Below are positions 11,364 to 24,065 of a stretch of DNA of 64,000 nucleotides, piece after piece (position 1 is the first letter of the stretch; each line of letters starts with the position of its first letter). The notes beneath the pieces were generated by a model. That model worked only from the letters and a program-made list of their open reading frames with translations, ran no database searches and was not told where the DNA came from. The stretch lies in NCBI RefSeq assembly GCF_030272615.1, contig NC_081405.1:608890677-608954676 (forward strand), read 5' to 3'. The position numbers were made by a program, and so were the translations under genes. This stretch comes from Cryptomeria japonica. Taxonomy: Eukaryota > Streptophyta > Pinopsida > Cupressales > Cupressaceae.

Positions 11364-13012
11364 TTTTGATTAAGGGTAAACAGGTTTTGAGGGGACCAGA
11401 AACCCTGAACAACAGGTTTTGAGGGGACCCGCAACCCCATAGGTTTTGAAGGGACCCAAAACCCCTAGATTTTACAAGGATTTGAAACCCATAGTACAAT
11501 ATTGCTAAAAGAATATAACATCAATATACTAGCAGCTAAACCACAAACTGGACATAAAATCATCCCTAATACATAAACAAGGATTTTACAAGGCTCCCTT
11601 AACCTACAGATGTTTCCATGGGTGTATCCAGGCAGCCATCACCTTCAACAACACCAGATTACAATAGATCTTCATATACTCACAATTTGGACTAATGGGG
11701 TTTTGAAAGGCTCCCTTAACCTTCATTAATGGATTTAAACTGGTTCTCAAAACCAACAAACAAGGGTTTCCTCGAGATCACTTAACCTATAACAAAGTAT
11801 TCAGCCTGCCAACAACACGACTAATCCTTAACCAAAAACCACAACTAGCCAAACTGGGCCCTTCAAAATTGCTAGCATCCAGCTTACCTGTGGGAAAAAT
11901 AAGGCTCCCACAACCAACACACACTGGAAAGAAAAAAAACCTGAAAGCACTAGCAGCAACCATCTTTCTTGTGGGTTTTACCATGCTCCCACAACTTAAA
12001 ACCGAAAACCAACCAACTGATTCCAAACAGAACCATGTGTGATTTGAAAGGGTCCCTCAGCCTAGAAAAAAACTGGGTAGTAGGGACAGAGAAGAACCAA
12101 ACCTTGCCATCAAGAAACACATGAAAGAAATGAAAGGCAACTTCAGTTAGTAGCATGAGCAGTAGCATCATCCAAAAGGCCTCTTCAAACCATCTCCCCA
12201 CCTCAATAGGGAAGAGGTCCACCTTGATAGGACAAGAGAGAAGGTAGAACGTCAACCCTGAGAACCCTCTATCAACAAGCTAAAACCCAACTGCTCCCAA
12301 CCACTGAATCTCCACCTCAATAGGAGAAAGGGCCATCTCAGACAGGAAAGGAGAAGAATAGCCTAGAAGCCCAAAAATTTCAATCATAGCTCAACATAGA
12401 AAAAGTCCCTCTACCTCAATAAGAGGACAACCCAAATTAGAAAAAGTTGAGGACACTCGAGCTTCTAAAAAGAAAACCTTAGTAGCACCAGATCCGGCCC
12501 CAAGGGCATAAGGCATCCCAAAGAGAGAAGGGTAACAAAAAACCCACAAAAGTAGAGCCATGAAAAACCACCTAGGTCCCAAACAAGAGGAACATACCAA
12601 GAGCCTACGACTCCCACCAAAGTGGCCCATCAAACCTGAAGCTCATCCAAGCTTTACTCCCTGCACATAGAGATGATAAAGAGCGTCCAATTCCTGCAAA
12701 GAACAGGGGAGAGAAGAAAAAGGGAGAAAGGAAGGCAGAAGCCAAAAAAGTTGACTTTAGCACTGTCAAAAATGAACTCCCCAAGAACAACAAAGCATCC
12801 CCGTTCACAGTCATCACTGGCCGCTCCCACATCATCATCATCATGGAATAGGGTACAATCCTTAAATTGGACAAGGAAACGATCACCAACATCCATATGA
12901 TCATCGTCGCCACCATCCTCCTCATCACCTGCATCCTCATTCTTCATTGAACCCCTGGTTTAGCCACTTGCTCTTGCATGCCCACTCCAGTTCCCACCTA
13001 TCCACCCGCTCA
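11364..13012 (-). mobile_element. LINE-like retroposon (family X, copy 2), complete unit
   Basis: Inserted in the F LTR with a long, imperfect target duplication (11350-11363 and 13013-13029, core CCACTAAA), as made by target-primed reverse transcription. The minus-strand 3' end reads CCCTTAATCAAAAAA, the same end as the copy at 48527-49457. Just before it are three diverged copies of a unit built on AGGTTTTGAGGGGACC, each able to fold back on itself. A short acidic frame near its 5' end (12654-12947, EDAGDEEDGGDDDHMDVGD) has no recognised domain. No reverse transcriptase is visible, so it is either a truncated LINE or a non-autonomous derivative. Confidence 0.6.
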
Positions 13013-13363
13013 TGTATCCCACTAAAGTTATTAAATAACAATAAATTTAATAACTTAATTTTAACTTTATAACTCAACTTTTTTGTTAAATAATAAATAT
13101 CACCAAATAACTATTAAATCTCTAGTTGGTATTAAACCATTACCACCGACATAATAGCCATCTAAGAATTCACTAGAAATACTGAATCGCTGACTTACTA
13201 TAAATTGCAAGTATCTCAAAAACACATCAAAATCGCTTGCAATTGAAACTTCCTAGGCCAAAAATCCTCAAGACCCGTTTAACATCTTGATTAGCCTATG
13301 GGACCATGGATAAATACACTAACAAAAAAATCATATAGTGAGTGCAAGAAAGGGGACATTACA

Positions 13364-13376
13364 GTACACCCTTTCC
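13364..13376 (-). promoter_or_regulatory. Purine-rich tract (PPT) of F
   Basis: The minus strand reads GGAAAGGGTGTAC directly before the TGTAATG start of the 3' LTR, as expected for a Gypsy-type polypurine tract. Confidence 0.6.
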
Positions 13377-16300
13377 AAAATTGCTTGTCCTCAAGCAATT
13401 CAATGTAGCCCCAAGATCACAATGTTGAACCAAATTGAAACTGAGTATGATCCTAGGGTCCTAAGTCAACCTAGGAGATATATAGAACAAACCTTTGAAA
13501 GAATTGCCTTGTTGGATGCCAACACAATAGACCTCCTGATAACAACTAGTAAGTAGAGCAATCAAATACTACACCATCTCTATCATATTCTCAAGAAACA
13601 AGTCTCTAAGAAAACTAATCTAGAACAGCATAAGAGTAAACACCAGTAATCCAATATTGGCTTCCTCATCTTCAACTGTTGAATTGCAAACCTGAGTGGA
13701 GTGATCTCAGGGTTCCAAATCAATCTCAAAAGGGAACCACCATGTTGATGTTGCACCACTCTGATACAACCAAAATACTACAACATCTTTTGAACCAAGT
13801 AACTTCCCCATGGAATCCAAACCATAAGGGTGTTATACACGAGCAAGATGAAATGAGTATCTCTCTTCAAAACCCCAAATGTTGATGTCTCATCAATGCT
13901 TCAATGGTCAAATCTAAAAGTATAATCCTCTTGATTCCAAACCATATACTCAGTTGTATTTAACAATACAAATGATGGAAACTAATATCCCTAAACTAAA
14001 AATTGATTCTCATGAAGAAATCCATTCATAAACATTTTACAAACCAGTGATCTTACCAGATCCAAGTTATCACAATGATATACCCTCATGAAAATATGAA
14101 TAGAAAATTCATTACCAAAGACATACCTGGTGAGAGCATCTTACCAAAGTCAACTCCTAGAGTTAACATATCCTCTAAGGAGGAAAATGGAAGAGACCCA
14201 TCAAGATGGGTTGCCCATGCAACCTCATTATGTCCACACACAACCATTTTCATCTCTAATATATCATCTTCTGAAGCTTTCAACAATATTTGATTGTGTT
14301 GATTCTATGGTTGCATCCACTTCATTCCCAAAGGAAAGCTAGCATCACCAAACTCGAACACATAGAAATCTCTAATGCTAATGTAAACATGCAATCGGAA
14401 TCCCATCTATGATGATAGACTAAAATCTTAAAATTAGAATGATTTGGGCCTCATTTGGTCATCTCCAAAGTCTGGATTCTTCTTTTCCTCAGATTTGCTA
14501 GAACAAAACATATTTGTGGTATTAATTCTAAAAATATGATTGTTAACCACCTCAAAAGTTTTGTTGTTATCATGGACTGGTAAGTTATCATCCACACCCA
14601 CCTCCCAATTGTTATTGAGATCAGTATGTGCACACAAAATCATGCAGTCAGCTATTGTGATCACTTGAAAATATGGATTCTTCATGATTACCAACATAGG
14701 ACAGCCTTTAAATATTAAAGAATAAAATAAAACCAAGGTGCGAAATCTGAAAATTTATTCCTAATTTGTTGCTCATCATAATTAGAAAGAGTGTTGTGTT
14801 TGTCAAAACATCCAATTTCCAATTGCATCATCTTCCTCTTAGTTTTAACAATTAATTATTCAAAACCATGATTCTCACGTTCATTCAGACTTCTTGGTAT
14901 ATATATACAAGTAACAACTTTATATACCTTATGCTCTTTAACTATGCTAATTTTCAAATAACAAGGAAGATTCATACCTTCTGTGAGACATGAAACAATA
15001 AAGACATCCAAACCTTAGTCAATCTAAAAGTTCATATCTGACATCTAATGAATAACGAGAGTATAAGGACCATTGTTTTTCAATACCAAATCAGCATGTA
15101 CTTCACACTTTCCTTGAATGGCTTCATGGTGAACAAAAAATTCTTCTTTTAATGTAGGTTTCTTATCAATGGTGGTTGTTTTATCAAGTGTCATCCTCCA
15201 AAAATAATCATTATTTTTATAATTACAATCTGCACCATCTTGTAAGTCTTCCTTCTCCAATCTCAAGAGTTAATATTCATGATGTTCTTCCTAGATCTTC
15301 TCAACATATGGAATCATGCGAGTATGCCATAACTCTTCCAAATTTGGGTATTTATTATCAAATGCTGATCCAATAGGAGTGTCATTATAAAAGCTACATG
15401 CAAAACTTGTTATAACATTTTTCTTATGGCAACAAACTATATCATCATGAGAAAATTGCTCATGAAATTTCGTGAGCTCAACTTCTTCTGGTTCTTGTTG
15501 ATCTTCACCAAAACATTGTATCTCCTTACAATAGAAAATGTTGGAATCATCATACCTGATTTCATCCTTATATATTGTGTTGATTTCTTCACCAAATTGT
15601 ATGATCTCCGTAGCCCTATTTTCTTATTGTTCCACATGAGTGGCTACAGTAAATGACTGATTTTCTGCTTTGTACAATGAACAATGAGCCATACTTAGTT
15701 GCAAGAAAAGGTCATCAACTTCTTTTTCATTCTCTTTAGAAAATTTGATTGCAAGATCACTATCTCTTAATAGCTGCAAGTGATCTAATGTCATCTTTTC
15801 AAATGCTTCTTTGATTATGTGCAATTGAATACTAGTAATTCCTCTTGCAAAACCTTTTTTCCTCTCCTCAATTTGAGTGTTCCAAATAATACCTTCAATG
15901 TAGTTGTTAGAATCATCCATCCTTGTCAATACTTGCACAATCTTCTCCTCTATGACCAATAATCTATCATTCAAATCTTGTGTAATGCTAAAGGCTTTTG
16001 TTCAAATTTATTTAAGGAAAAAGGGTTGTCACACATTGAATTTTTTGATTCGTTCTCAACTATAGTAACATTATCACCATCACACTTAATTGCCTCTCTA
16101 GATGATGCCATGCACTCTTCATGTAGAAATAATATAACATCATTATGAATATACATGGATTCAGCAAGAGATTTTTTCTCTTCATGTTTTTTATCAATAA
16201 TTATTTATAGGTCACCAATTAAGAGTTTTACATACCCCTCTCCTATAGTGACTGATTCTTCCTCCTTAATATAAACCTTAGCTAATTGGTAGCCATAATC

Positions 16301-16451
16301 CTTTTTGTGTTCAACATATCCTGTATCAGGTGTATTGAAAATTATTGTTGTAGCTTGCACCTCCTGAGTCAATATAACATACACAACTATATATTTGTCG
16401 TTATCATTGCTTGGATACAATAGGTATTTCTCCTTGTTAACTCCATAATTA
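13377..16451 (-). pseudogene. F: internal region, unassigned frames
   Basis: About 3 kb with a series of modest minus-strand frames at 14434-14736, 15045-15266, 15624-15974, 15971-16156 and 16205-16420. Readable stretches include NNHIFRINTTNMF, EEFFVHHEAIQGKCEVHAD and LHIIKEAFEKMTLDHLQLL (helical). I recognise no Gypsy protease, reverse transcriptase or integrase motif in any of them, nor a host protein family. The 13380-14430 part has no convincing frame. This may be decayed or captured sequence. Fossil part of F. Confidence 0.45.
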
Positions 16452-18799
16452 TGATGGCATTAAGTTGTCATTGATGTGAACAATTAAGAAGATACTAGTT
16501 TATTTTTCTGTATTTGATTGTGTGTATTTTTCTCCCATCAACGTTTCGAATCACACTCCGTGTATCTTTCATAACTTTGGAATTCTCTTTATCCCAATGA
16601 TGAATCATGGAGTGTGATTCGAAACATTGATGGGAAAAAAATACACACAATCGAATCCAGAAAAATAAACTAGTATACAATATGGATTGTGGAAATCTCA
16701 TAGCTTTAATTAAGAAGATGTAGAAAATTATGTGTGTCCCTGAATGTGGATCTGACTAGATAGAGGTTCTAATTGGACAAAGATGTAGATACTTGAGTGA
16801 CTAGTGATGTTATAAAGATCAAGTGTGATGAGTAATGGTATAGAGGATAAGTGTTATTGTAGCATCAAATAACAGATCATGTTAGTCACACAAGGGAAAT
16901 TACAATGTGAGTCAAATGGACATGAAAATGGACAAGGAAGACATAATCAATTGAGTTGGAAATGCATTTATGTGCATTGGTAACTCAAAAAAAATTATAT
17001 CTGCAACTTTGTATAACATGTCGTGTTGGTTACATAAATGTTACAAGCGGTTTGCATAACACGCATGTTACCCCAATCCATGAAACTACAAAAGGTGTCT
17101 GATATGCCAATAGCATGATGGTTATGTCATCGAAGATGTCAATAACATGATGAGTTAGTTGTGTTGGTTTCGCGATAATGGATATCAATAATGCGAGAGG
17201 AGAGTTACCACTCTATCACGCAATAGGAAGAATGGAAGTTAAACAATACTGTAGGGTAACTTTAGAGCAATGCAAATGGAATCCCCTATCATCTTGCAAC
17301 AAGTCAGATGAGAGAAAGAAGTTCTTGCGAGGTAACATTACAATGAAGCTATTTGGCTCCCCTACTATCCTATGCTAGGGAAACTTATGGGAGGTGACCG
17401 TGCAGGGCAAAATGAACAAGAGGAGGTTAAGGCTTCTGGACATCCCACACCATATAAAATGGTGAAATGATGGTTTTGCAAGGTAACTTGAAGTGAATGG
17501 GGAGCTGGAGCCTACTATCTTATGACATTAAAGACTAAAGGGTGGATGCTCTATGGAGAGAGACATAATTGTGACATGCCAAAGAAGATTTATTGAAGAT
17601 GCTTATCCCACATGGGTAAAATGGTCTAGTTAATGATAATATGGGGCAATGAGAGGAAAGGAGTTAGTGGCTCTCGCCATTCTGCAGTGTATACCGATGA
17701 AGAAAAAGTTTCACAAGGTAGTTGACCAATATTGACTAGAGGATAGTGAAATCAATAGATGTGTTATCCTGTTAGCTCGCAGGAAGTAGGTTATTACTAA
17801 AAGCACATAAAATGCAATGTTTTGCAATCTACAAAAAAATGTCAGTTCAGCACACCGATGTCCTGGCATATTTGACAAATATTTTTTTGGTCATATCTAG
17901 AAGATTGATGGTCCAAATTTAATGTCTTTAAAGAATATAGGTTGCCACAATTTTGTGGGTGTAGGAACTCGAATTGTCGATTGGAGAAAATGAGAATCGA
18001 CCAAATGGACAAATTTAATGCAACATAAGAAATTAAATAGATACTGCCTATGATGATCTACGATTGGTTGACCTTATGGAGGTGAATGTAGGATGTATAA
18101 TGACATGGTATGTCAGCCACTCAAACTGATGAATAAAATGATGAGATCCCCATTGTTTCTTTGAAAAGGGTAGAGAGACAGAGATTTGTTGAATTATGCT
18201 GGGCAAAGGAGAATAAAGAGTTGCAGAAGTGAACCAGAGTAAAGAAGAAGAGCGTAAGTCAAAGAGATTATTGCAGAGGATAGAAGGCAAAGAACATGGA
18301 ACATATTAGAGATTTACTTGTAGAGACAAAAAGAAGACGAGTGCACAAATCTAAAAAATAGAGCATAGATCAGAGTGTAGAGGATTAAGGTTGAAAGTAG
18401 AATAAAATCAATAAGGTGTTACAAAACCTCACTTGTAACAAGCTACATAAATTGTATTTGATTACATGTTTATTGTAAATCTCTGAGTGGGTGCTCAAAT
18501 CTAGGGGTTGGTGCTCCTTTGGGTTAGGGCCTATAAATTATAGGGGTTGGTGCTCCTTGGGTTGGTGCCCTAAATATTGTCATCAATTTTCATGGTTAGG
18601 TTGGATTGGAGCAATAGACTCCAAAAACATTTCTCTCCGAGGTTTTTCCCATATTGGGCTTTCCTCCTAAATCTTGTGTCCTATGTAGGTGTGTTATAAT
18701 TTTATTTGCATCTTGAGTATTTGCACACTTAGTTTTATAAAGTTTTTTTATAAATTCACTGATTCAATCCCCCTCTTGGTCACCTATTATGTTCCTTCA
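16452..18799 (+). repeat. 5' LTR of C
   Basis: Starts TGATGGCATTAAGTTGTCAT and ends just before the primer binding site. It aligns with 24320-26347 plus 35294-35407, for example AGTTGTCATTGATGT, GTTAGTCACACAAGGGAAA and the GTGAGTGGGTGCTC-like stretch near 18485. It is longer than its partner by the foldback insertion at 16494-16707. Confidence 0.85.
16494..16707. mobile_element. Foldback insertion in C's 5' LTR
   Basis: A 214-bp insert absent from the 3' LTR and flanked by a perfect 12-bp direct repeat AATTAAGAAGAT (16482-16493, 16708-16719). Bases 16494-16674 form a long inverted repeat: arms 16494-16559 and 16609-16674 both begin ACTAGTTTATTTTTCTG-like outward, pair at about 62 of 66 positions, and enclose a 49-base spacer. 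A 33-base tail (16675-16707) follows. The 12-bp duplication suits neither the common 2-3 bp MITE families nor 8-bp hAT. It is non-coding. Transcribed, it would make a long hairpin. Confidence 0.8.
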
Positions 18800-18801
18800 A
18801 G

Positions 18802-18813
18802 TGGTATGATAGC
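18802..18813 (+). promoter_or_regulatory. Primer binding site of C
   Basis: Reads TGGTATGATAGC, a variant of the initiator tRNA-Met complement TGGTATCAGAGC, two bases after the 5' LTR. Confidence 0.75.
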
Positions 18814-18869
18814 ACTAGGTTCCCTATTAGATAAGTTTTCTCTTGGTTGGGTAGACTATAATGTTTGAA

Positions 18870-20570
18870 CACAATGGCTAGAAATGAATCCTCCTCTACC
18901 AAAGTACCAAGGTTTGATAGGATAAACTATGCCTTCTAGAGTAGAAGAATGTAAACCTACTTATCCTCTTTAGGCTTTGAATGTTTGGATATCGTCGAAA
19001 AATGGTTATATTGTTCCTCAGGTACCTCTTATAGACCCAGATGCTAAGAAGGAATATGAATACAATGTGAAAGCCAAACATGCTATTCTTAGTGGTCTAT
19101 CAAAGATAGAATTCATCTAAGTAATGAATTGCACTAGAAAAGATACATGGGACAAGATGCAAAGAATATATGAAGGAGATATCAAGGTAAAGGAGGCAGA
19201 ACTCCAAAATCTTAGAGATTAGTTTGAAGGACTAAAAATGAAGGAAGAAGAGAAAATAGTTGAATACATTCAAAGTGTATATGAAATTGTAAATGTTATA
19301 AGAGGACTTGGAGAGGATCTCATGGTTGAAGTTATTATAAATAAGGTTTTGAGATAATTAACCACAAAGTATGACACAAGGGTCTCTACAGTAGAAGAAG
19401 CTAAAGACCTACAAGCTTTCTCCATGGATGAATTATTTGTCTCCTTATCACCTTATGAGATGAGGAAAATTGGTAGTGAAACCTCAAAGAGAGCAGCTTC
19501 TTTCAATACTACAAAGAAAGGAAAAGAAGAAGTTGTCAATATGGAGGAAGTTGACTCTGATGTTACTATAGAAAACTTTCCAAGGAATCTCAAAAAGGGT
19601 TAAGGAAAATACAAAGGTAAGCTCCTTTTAAAAGGTTTCAACTATGGTAAGATTGGACACTTTGCATCTAAATGTTCTTATGGGGAAAATGATGAAGACA
19701 TGAGAATAAAATTATGAAGGCCTTGGGTACAAAGAAGATGAAGAAATCTTACAAGACCAGGAGAAGAAATTATTTTAGGAGAAAGAATAACCTTTATACA
19801 TTTGAAGAAGATGCTACTAATTAAGAAAGTATGTTAGATGAGTGCTACAGTGAGGGTGAAAGAGAAGTCAATCCTTTTATGGCACAAGGATAGTTGCATG
19901 ATGAATATGTTGTTGATGATGATGAAGACGAAGTTGAAGTCTAGGTGGATCTTGAAGGTGAACTAGTAAATGCATTTGAAGAACTTAGAAAGGTGAGTAG
20001 AGAATACAAAAAGGTTTAGTATGTTGCTACTAAAGAACAAGACAAATTGAGCAAATGTCTTGATGAGTTTGAGAAAAATATTTCAAATCTGAGAACAGAG
20101 ATGAAGCCAAGACAATGTGTGAGGTAACTAAATCAGATTTAAAGAACAAGGAGAAATAGTATCAAAAGATGGAGGAAGAAATTGTAAATCTTAGAAAGGA
20201 ACTTGAAAAGTTCAAAGATGAATTCAAGGTGACAATCAAGTACGAGGGCAACACTGATGCACTAGATAAAATGTTGAACAAACAAAAGCACTCCAAAGAC
20301 ATAGAGGGTGTTGGATTTTATGTTGGTCAATGCTCTAAAGGTGAAGACCTATCTAGTAAAGAAATACACTTTACCTGATCAAGTGAAAATGGAAGCAAAC
20401 AAACTTTTACTTCCAGGAAACCAATAAAAGGAAGACAAATGCTATTGCTACAAAGAAACAACATGAGGATCCAAAAGGAAAACCCAAGGTAGATGATGAA
20501 GGCTTCACAAAGTTAAATGACACAAGGAAGAATTCAAGAAGACCGGGTTAGGTTTCTTCATGGAGACCAA
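18870..20570 (+). pseudogene. C: gag region
   Basis: Plus-strand SIRE-type Gag remnant: start-like AARNESSSTKVPRFD wording near 18870, a capsid stretch (AKHAILSGLSK near 19075, YEMRKIGSETSKRA near 19455), a zinc-knuckle-like stretch near 19640, then an acidic part and a coiled-coil-like segment (20169-20378, EEEIVNLRKELEKFKDEFK). Element E has the same layout on the other strand. Fossil. Confidence 0.75.
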
Positions 20571-20729
20571 TGAGAAACACATTCAACTATAATTGGTATG
20601 TACCCAAATTTCATGGCTAGTACTATAAATGTAATACTTATGGTCATAAAATTGTTGTGTAAACGTATTCATAGGTCTCCTCCTAGTTTTGAAAGAAGAA
20701 ATCCTTTTGGTGCTCTTAGAAATATTGAT

Positions 20730-21230
20730 ATAATTTTTTTTCATTGCAATGGTGTTGGTCATAGAAGTTATGAGTGTAACCAAAAACTATCTTAGCCCTA
20801 TAGCAATTTCCCAAGTTCATCATTCAATAGGAATGTTAAATGTTATCATTGTCAAAATATTGGACTTGTGGAAAAGCATTGTAAAATTAGAGCTTCTAAA
20901 CAAAAGAAGAAAATTTCAACCTTGGAGCCTGAAGAAAATTCAGTTCAAAAAATAACAATAGACAAGAAGAAAGAAACCAAACAAGTTTGGGTAAAGAAAG
21001 AAAAGGACAAGGCTGAGTCAAGTCTGATTGTACAAATTCCCCTACATGCTGAAAGGAAGAACTTATGGGTAGTATATAGTGGCTTCTCCAATCATATGAC
21101 CAATGATAAGAAGAAATTTATCAAGCTTCAAGACTGGAATGGTCGTTTAGTAAGGTTTTGAGATAATTGTTCAATCAAAATAAAAGGTAAAGGAATTATA
21201 AGCATAGATGGTAATCTAAAGGCACAATAT
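20730..21230 (+). pseudogene. C: second zinc-knuckle part and protease region
   Basis: After the coiled coil come further Cys/His-rich stretches (near 20740-20890), then the protease wording WVVYSGFSNHMTNDKKKFI at 21066, corresponding to the family's W.LDSG.S.HMTGDK..F. Fossil part of C. Confidence 0.7.
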
Positions 21231-21239
21231 GTATATTAT

Positions 21240-22330
21240 GTGGAAGGTCTAAAACAAAATCTACTGAGTGTTACTCAAATGTGTAACAAGTTTACTTTTG
21301 AATCAAAAGGATGTGAAATCAGAAAAGAGAGCAATGGCAAATTAGTTGAAGAAATAAAAAGGACTGAGGGAAATGTATATAACTTGAAGGAGTGTTATGA
21401 GTCCCAATGCATGATAGGACAAGTGGATGAGAGTTGGTTATGGCATAGAAGACTGGGTCACATAAATTTTGATAATCTATTTAAGGTCAACAAGAGAGGG
21501 TATGTAAGGAACATACCACAAATCATCAAGCCTGCTAGCACTTTTTGTGATGAATGTCAAAGAGGGAAAAAAACTAGAATGAGATTCAAGACTAAAGAAT
21601 ATTCAACTACAATGCCACTAGAGCTTGTACATACTGATTTATGTGTTCCTACTAGGACAGGAACACTAAATGGAGAAAAGTATTTCAGGTTTCTCATAGA
21701 TGATTTTTCAAGAATGACATGGAACACCTTTTTACAATATAAGTCACAGGAATTTGAAAGATTCAAAATTTTTTAGAAGATTGGTTGAAAAATAAATTTG
21801 TTATAAACTAAAATGTCTCAAATCAGACAGTGGAGGTGAATTCACATAAATGAATTTGAAGACTACTGTGAAAAACATGGAATCAAAAGATAGTATGCAG
21901 CCCCTAGGACACCACAACAAAATTGTGATGTGGAAAGGAAAAATAGGACAATCAAGGAGATGGAAAGAACAATGTTAAATGAAGAAAATATGCCTTGTGT
22001 ATACTAGAAGGAGGTAGTACATACTATTGTATATACATTAAATAGAGTTCTACTAAAATTGAACATGAGAATGACACCCTATGAACTATAGCATGATAGG
22101 AAACCCTCAATTTAAAATTTCAAAGTGTCTGGTAGAAAAAGCTTTAAAAAAAGAGATGAAGATGGATTAGGAAACTTTGAATCAAGAAGTAATGAAGGAA
22201 TCTTCTTGGGGTATTCTATTCACATCAAGGCTTATAAATGTTTCAATAAAAGGCTAAAGAGAGTGGTTGAAAGTGTGAATGTCATGATAGGTGAGGATCT
22301 ACACAAAGGAAATCAAAACATAATAAATCA
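21240..22330 (+). pseudogene. C: integrase region
   Basis: Readable Copia integrase pieces: WLWHRRLGHINFDNL with CDECQRGKKT (zinc-binding domain), LVHTDLCVPTRTGTLNGEKYF and FLIDDFSRMTW (catalytic core), and [20 protein letters not shown] (C-terminal part). Fossil part of C. Confidence 0.85.
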
Positions 22331-22529
22331 TATTGAAGAACCCTACATTGAAAATGATGGGCAATCTGAAAGTGAACAAGAAGAATCTCCATGGAAAAAA
22401 CACAATAGGTATGTACAAAATAATCATCCTGAGGATCAAATTATTGGCAACAAGAATGATGGTGTGTAAACTAGGAAAATATTTGCAAGGAACAATGAGT
22501 AAGTTAATTTTTGCCTCTTGACTAAGATG

Positions 22530-23300
22530 GAACCAAAGAATTATGATGAAGCCAGCAAGAGTGAAAAGTGGATAAATGCTATGGAAGAAGAGTTGCAATA
22601 GATAGAAAAGAACAAGAAATGAGAATTGGTTCCTAGACCTGCTGATAAGAATGTAATTGGGACTAAATGGGTCTATAGAAACAAATTGAATGAAGAAGGT
22701 AAGGTCATGTGAAATAAAGCCAAATTGATATGCAAAGGATATGCTCAAGTTGAAGGAATAGATTATGAAGAAACATTTGCACCAATTGCAAGACTTGAAG
22801 CCATAAGGATGTTTTTGATATTTTTAGCATATCAAGGATACAAGGTGTATTAGATGGATGTCAAATATTCCTTCTTGAATGACAATATTGAAGAAGAGGT
22901 TTACATTGAGCAACCTAAATAATTTTAGCTACATGAAGATGAGAATTTTTTAAGGAGGTTCAAAAAGGATTTATATGGTTTTAAAAAAGCACTAAGGGTA
23001 TGGTATTCTTGGTTAGACAAATATCTTCATCAACAAGGATTAAAAAAGGGGAATGCTAACAACAACTTATATATTAAGGAATAAGGTAATCACATGATCA
23101 TTGTTGTGGTATATGTAGATGACATCAGCTTTGGAGGCAACAAGGATATATTATGCAAAGATTTGTCTGATCAAATGCAGTCTGATTTTGAGATGTCTTT
23201 CATTGGAGAGTTGTCATTTTTTCTTAGTTTGAAAATTTCTTAATTAGATAAGGTCATAGTTATATCACAAACCAAGTATGCTAGAGATATATTGAAGAAT
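22530..23300 (+). pseudogene. C: reverse transcriptase region
   Basis: Plus-strand Copia reverse transcriptase remnants: [38 protein letters not shown], and the catalytic YVDDISFGGN block near 23120. Fossil part of C, in normal order after integrase. Confidence 0.85.
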
Positions 23301-23389
23301 TTTCAGATGGAAGACAACAAGCTAGTTAGTACTCTCATGGTGACAAGATGTAGACTAAGAAAGAATGATGAGTCACCTAATGTAGATTA

Positions 23390-24065
23390 GACCTTGTATA
23401 GATCCATGATGGGTTGCCTATTATATCTCATAGCCTCAAGGCCTAATATAGTCTAATTAGTTTCCATGGTTGCTAGATTCCAATCTGCTCCAAAGAAATC
23501 ACATGGGAATTTTGTAAATAGAATCTTCAAGTATCTATAGGGAACACTCAATTATGGCTTATGGTATCTCAATAAATGACACTTCACTCTACAAGCTTAT
23601 ATTGATGCTGATTGGGTAGGATATGTAGTTGATAGAAAGAGAACAAGTGGTAGAGCATTCTTCCTTGGACACAAGTTAGTATCATGGCACAACAAGGAGA
23701 AAGAATCCATTTTCTTATCCACTACTGAAGTTGAATACATTGCTATTGCAACTTGTTTCCCTCAAGTGTTATGGATGAAGTAGACACTCAAGGACATTCA
23801 GGTAGAGTATTCAAATCTCATTCATATCATGTGTGATAATTCAAGCACATTTAACATTTCAAAGAATCTTGTAATGCATTCAAGGAAAGATTACATTTCA
23901 ATAAAGTATCATTTTCTTAGGTAAAAGGTTGCAGAGAAAGAGGTAAAAGTTGAATATGTGTGCATTGATGAACAAGTATCTAGCATCTTCACTAAGCCAC
24001 TTCCTAAGGATACATTTGAATATTTGAGACTCAAATTTGGGGTTGTCCCACCTTCTTTTAGCACT
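23390..24065 (+). pseudogene. C: RNase H region
   Basis: Plus-strand RNase H remnants: RTSGRAFFLGHKLVSWHN, LSTTEVEYIAIATCF, and HSRKDYISIKYHFL near 23880. Fossil part of C. Followed by about 250 bp of non-coding sequence before the 3' LTR. Confidence 0.85.

Larger units (their letters stand above)
10125..13363 (-). repeat. 3' LTR of F, split by a retroposon
   Basis: The LTR parts 10125-11363 and 13013-13363 together match the 1539-bp 5' LTR at 36393-37931. Shared blocks include GTTAATGGCTCTGACACC, CTCCAAGAAGCTCATAGATT and GAGTGCAAGAAAGGGGACAT. The interruption is the LINE-like retroposon at 11364-13012. Confidence 0.85.

Noticed and set aside
12605-12940. Hydrophobic frame as a membrane protein gene
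   Set aside because: It overlaps the acidic frame in retroposon X and has no start context or family; it is a shadow frame.
16494-16674. MicroRNA precursor
   Set aside because: Arms are too long and too well paired for a typical plant miRNA hairpin; without small-RNA data it is better called a foldback insertion.
16495-16701. Open frame covering the foldback
   Set aside because: It simply reads through the inverted repeat arms; palindromes give chance frames on both strands, and no domain is seen.
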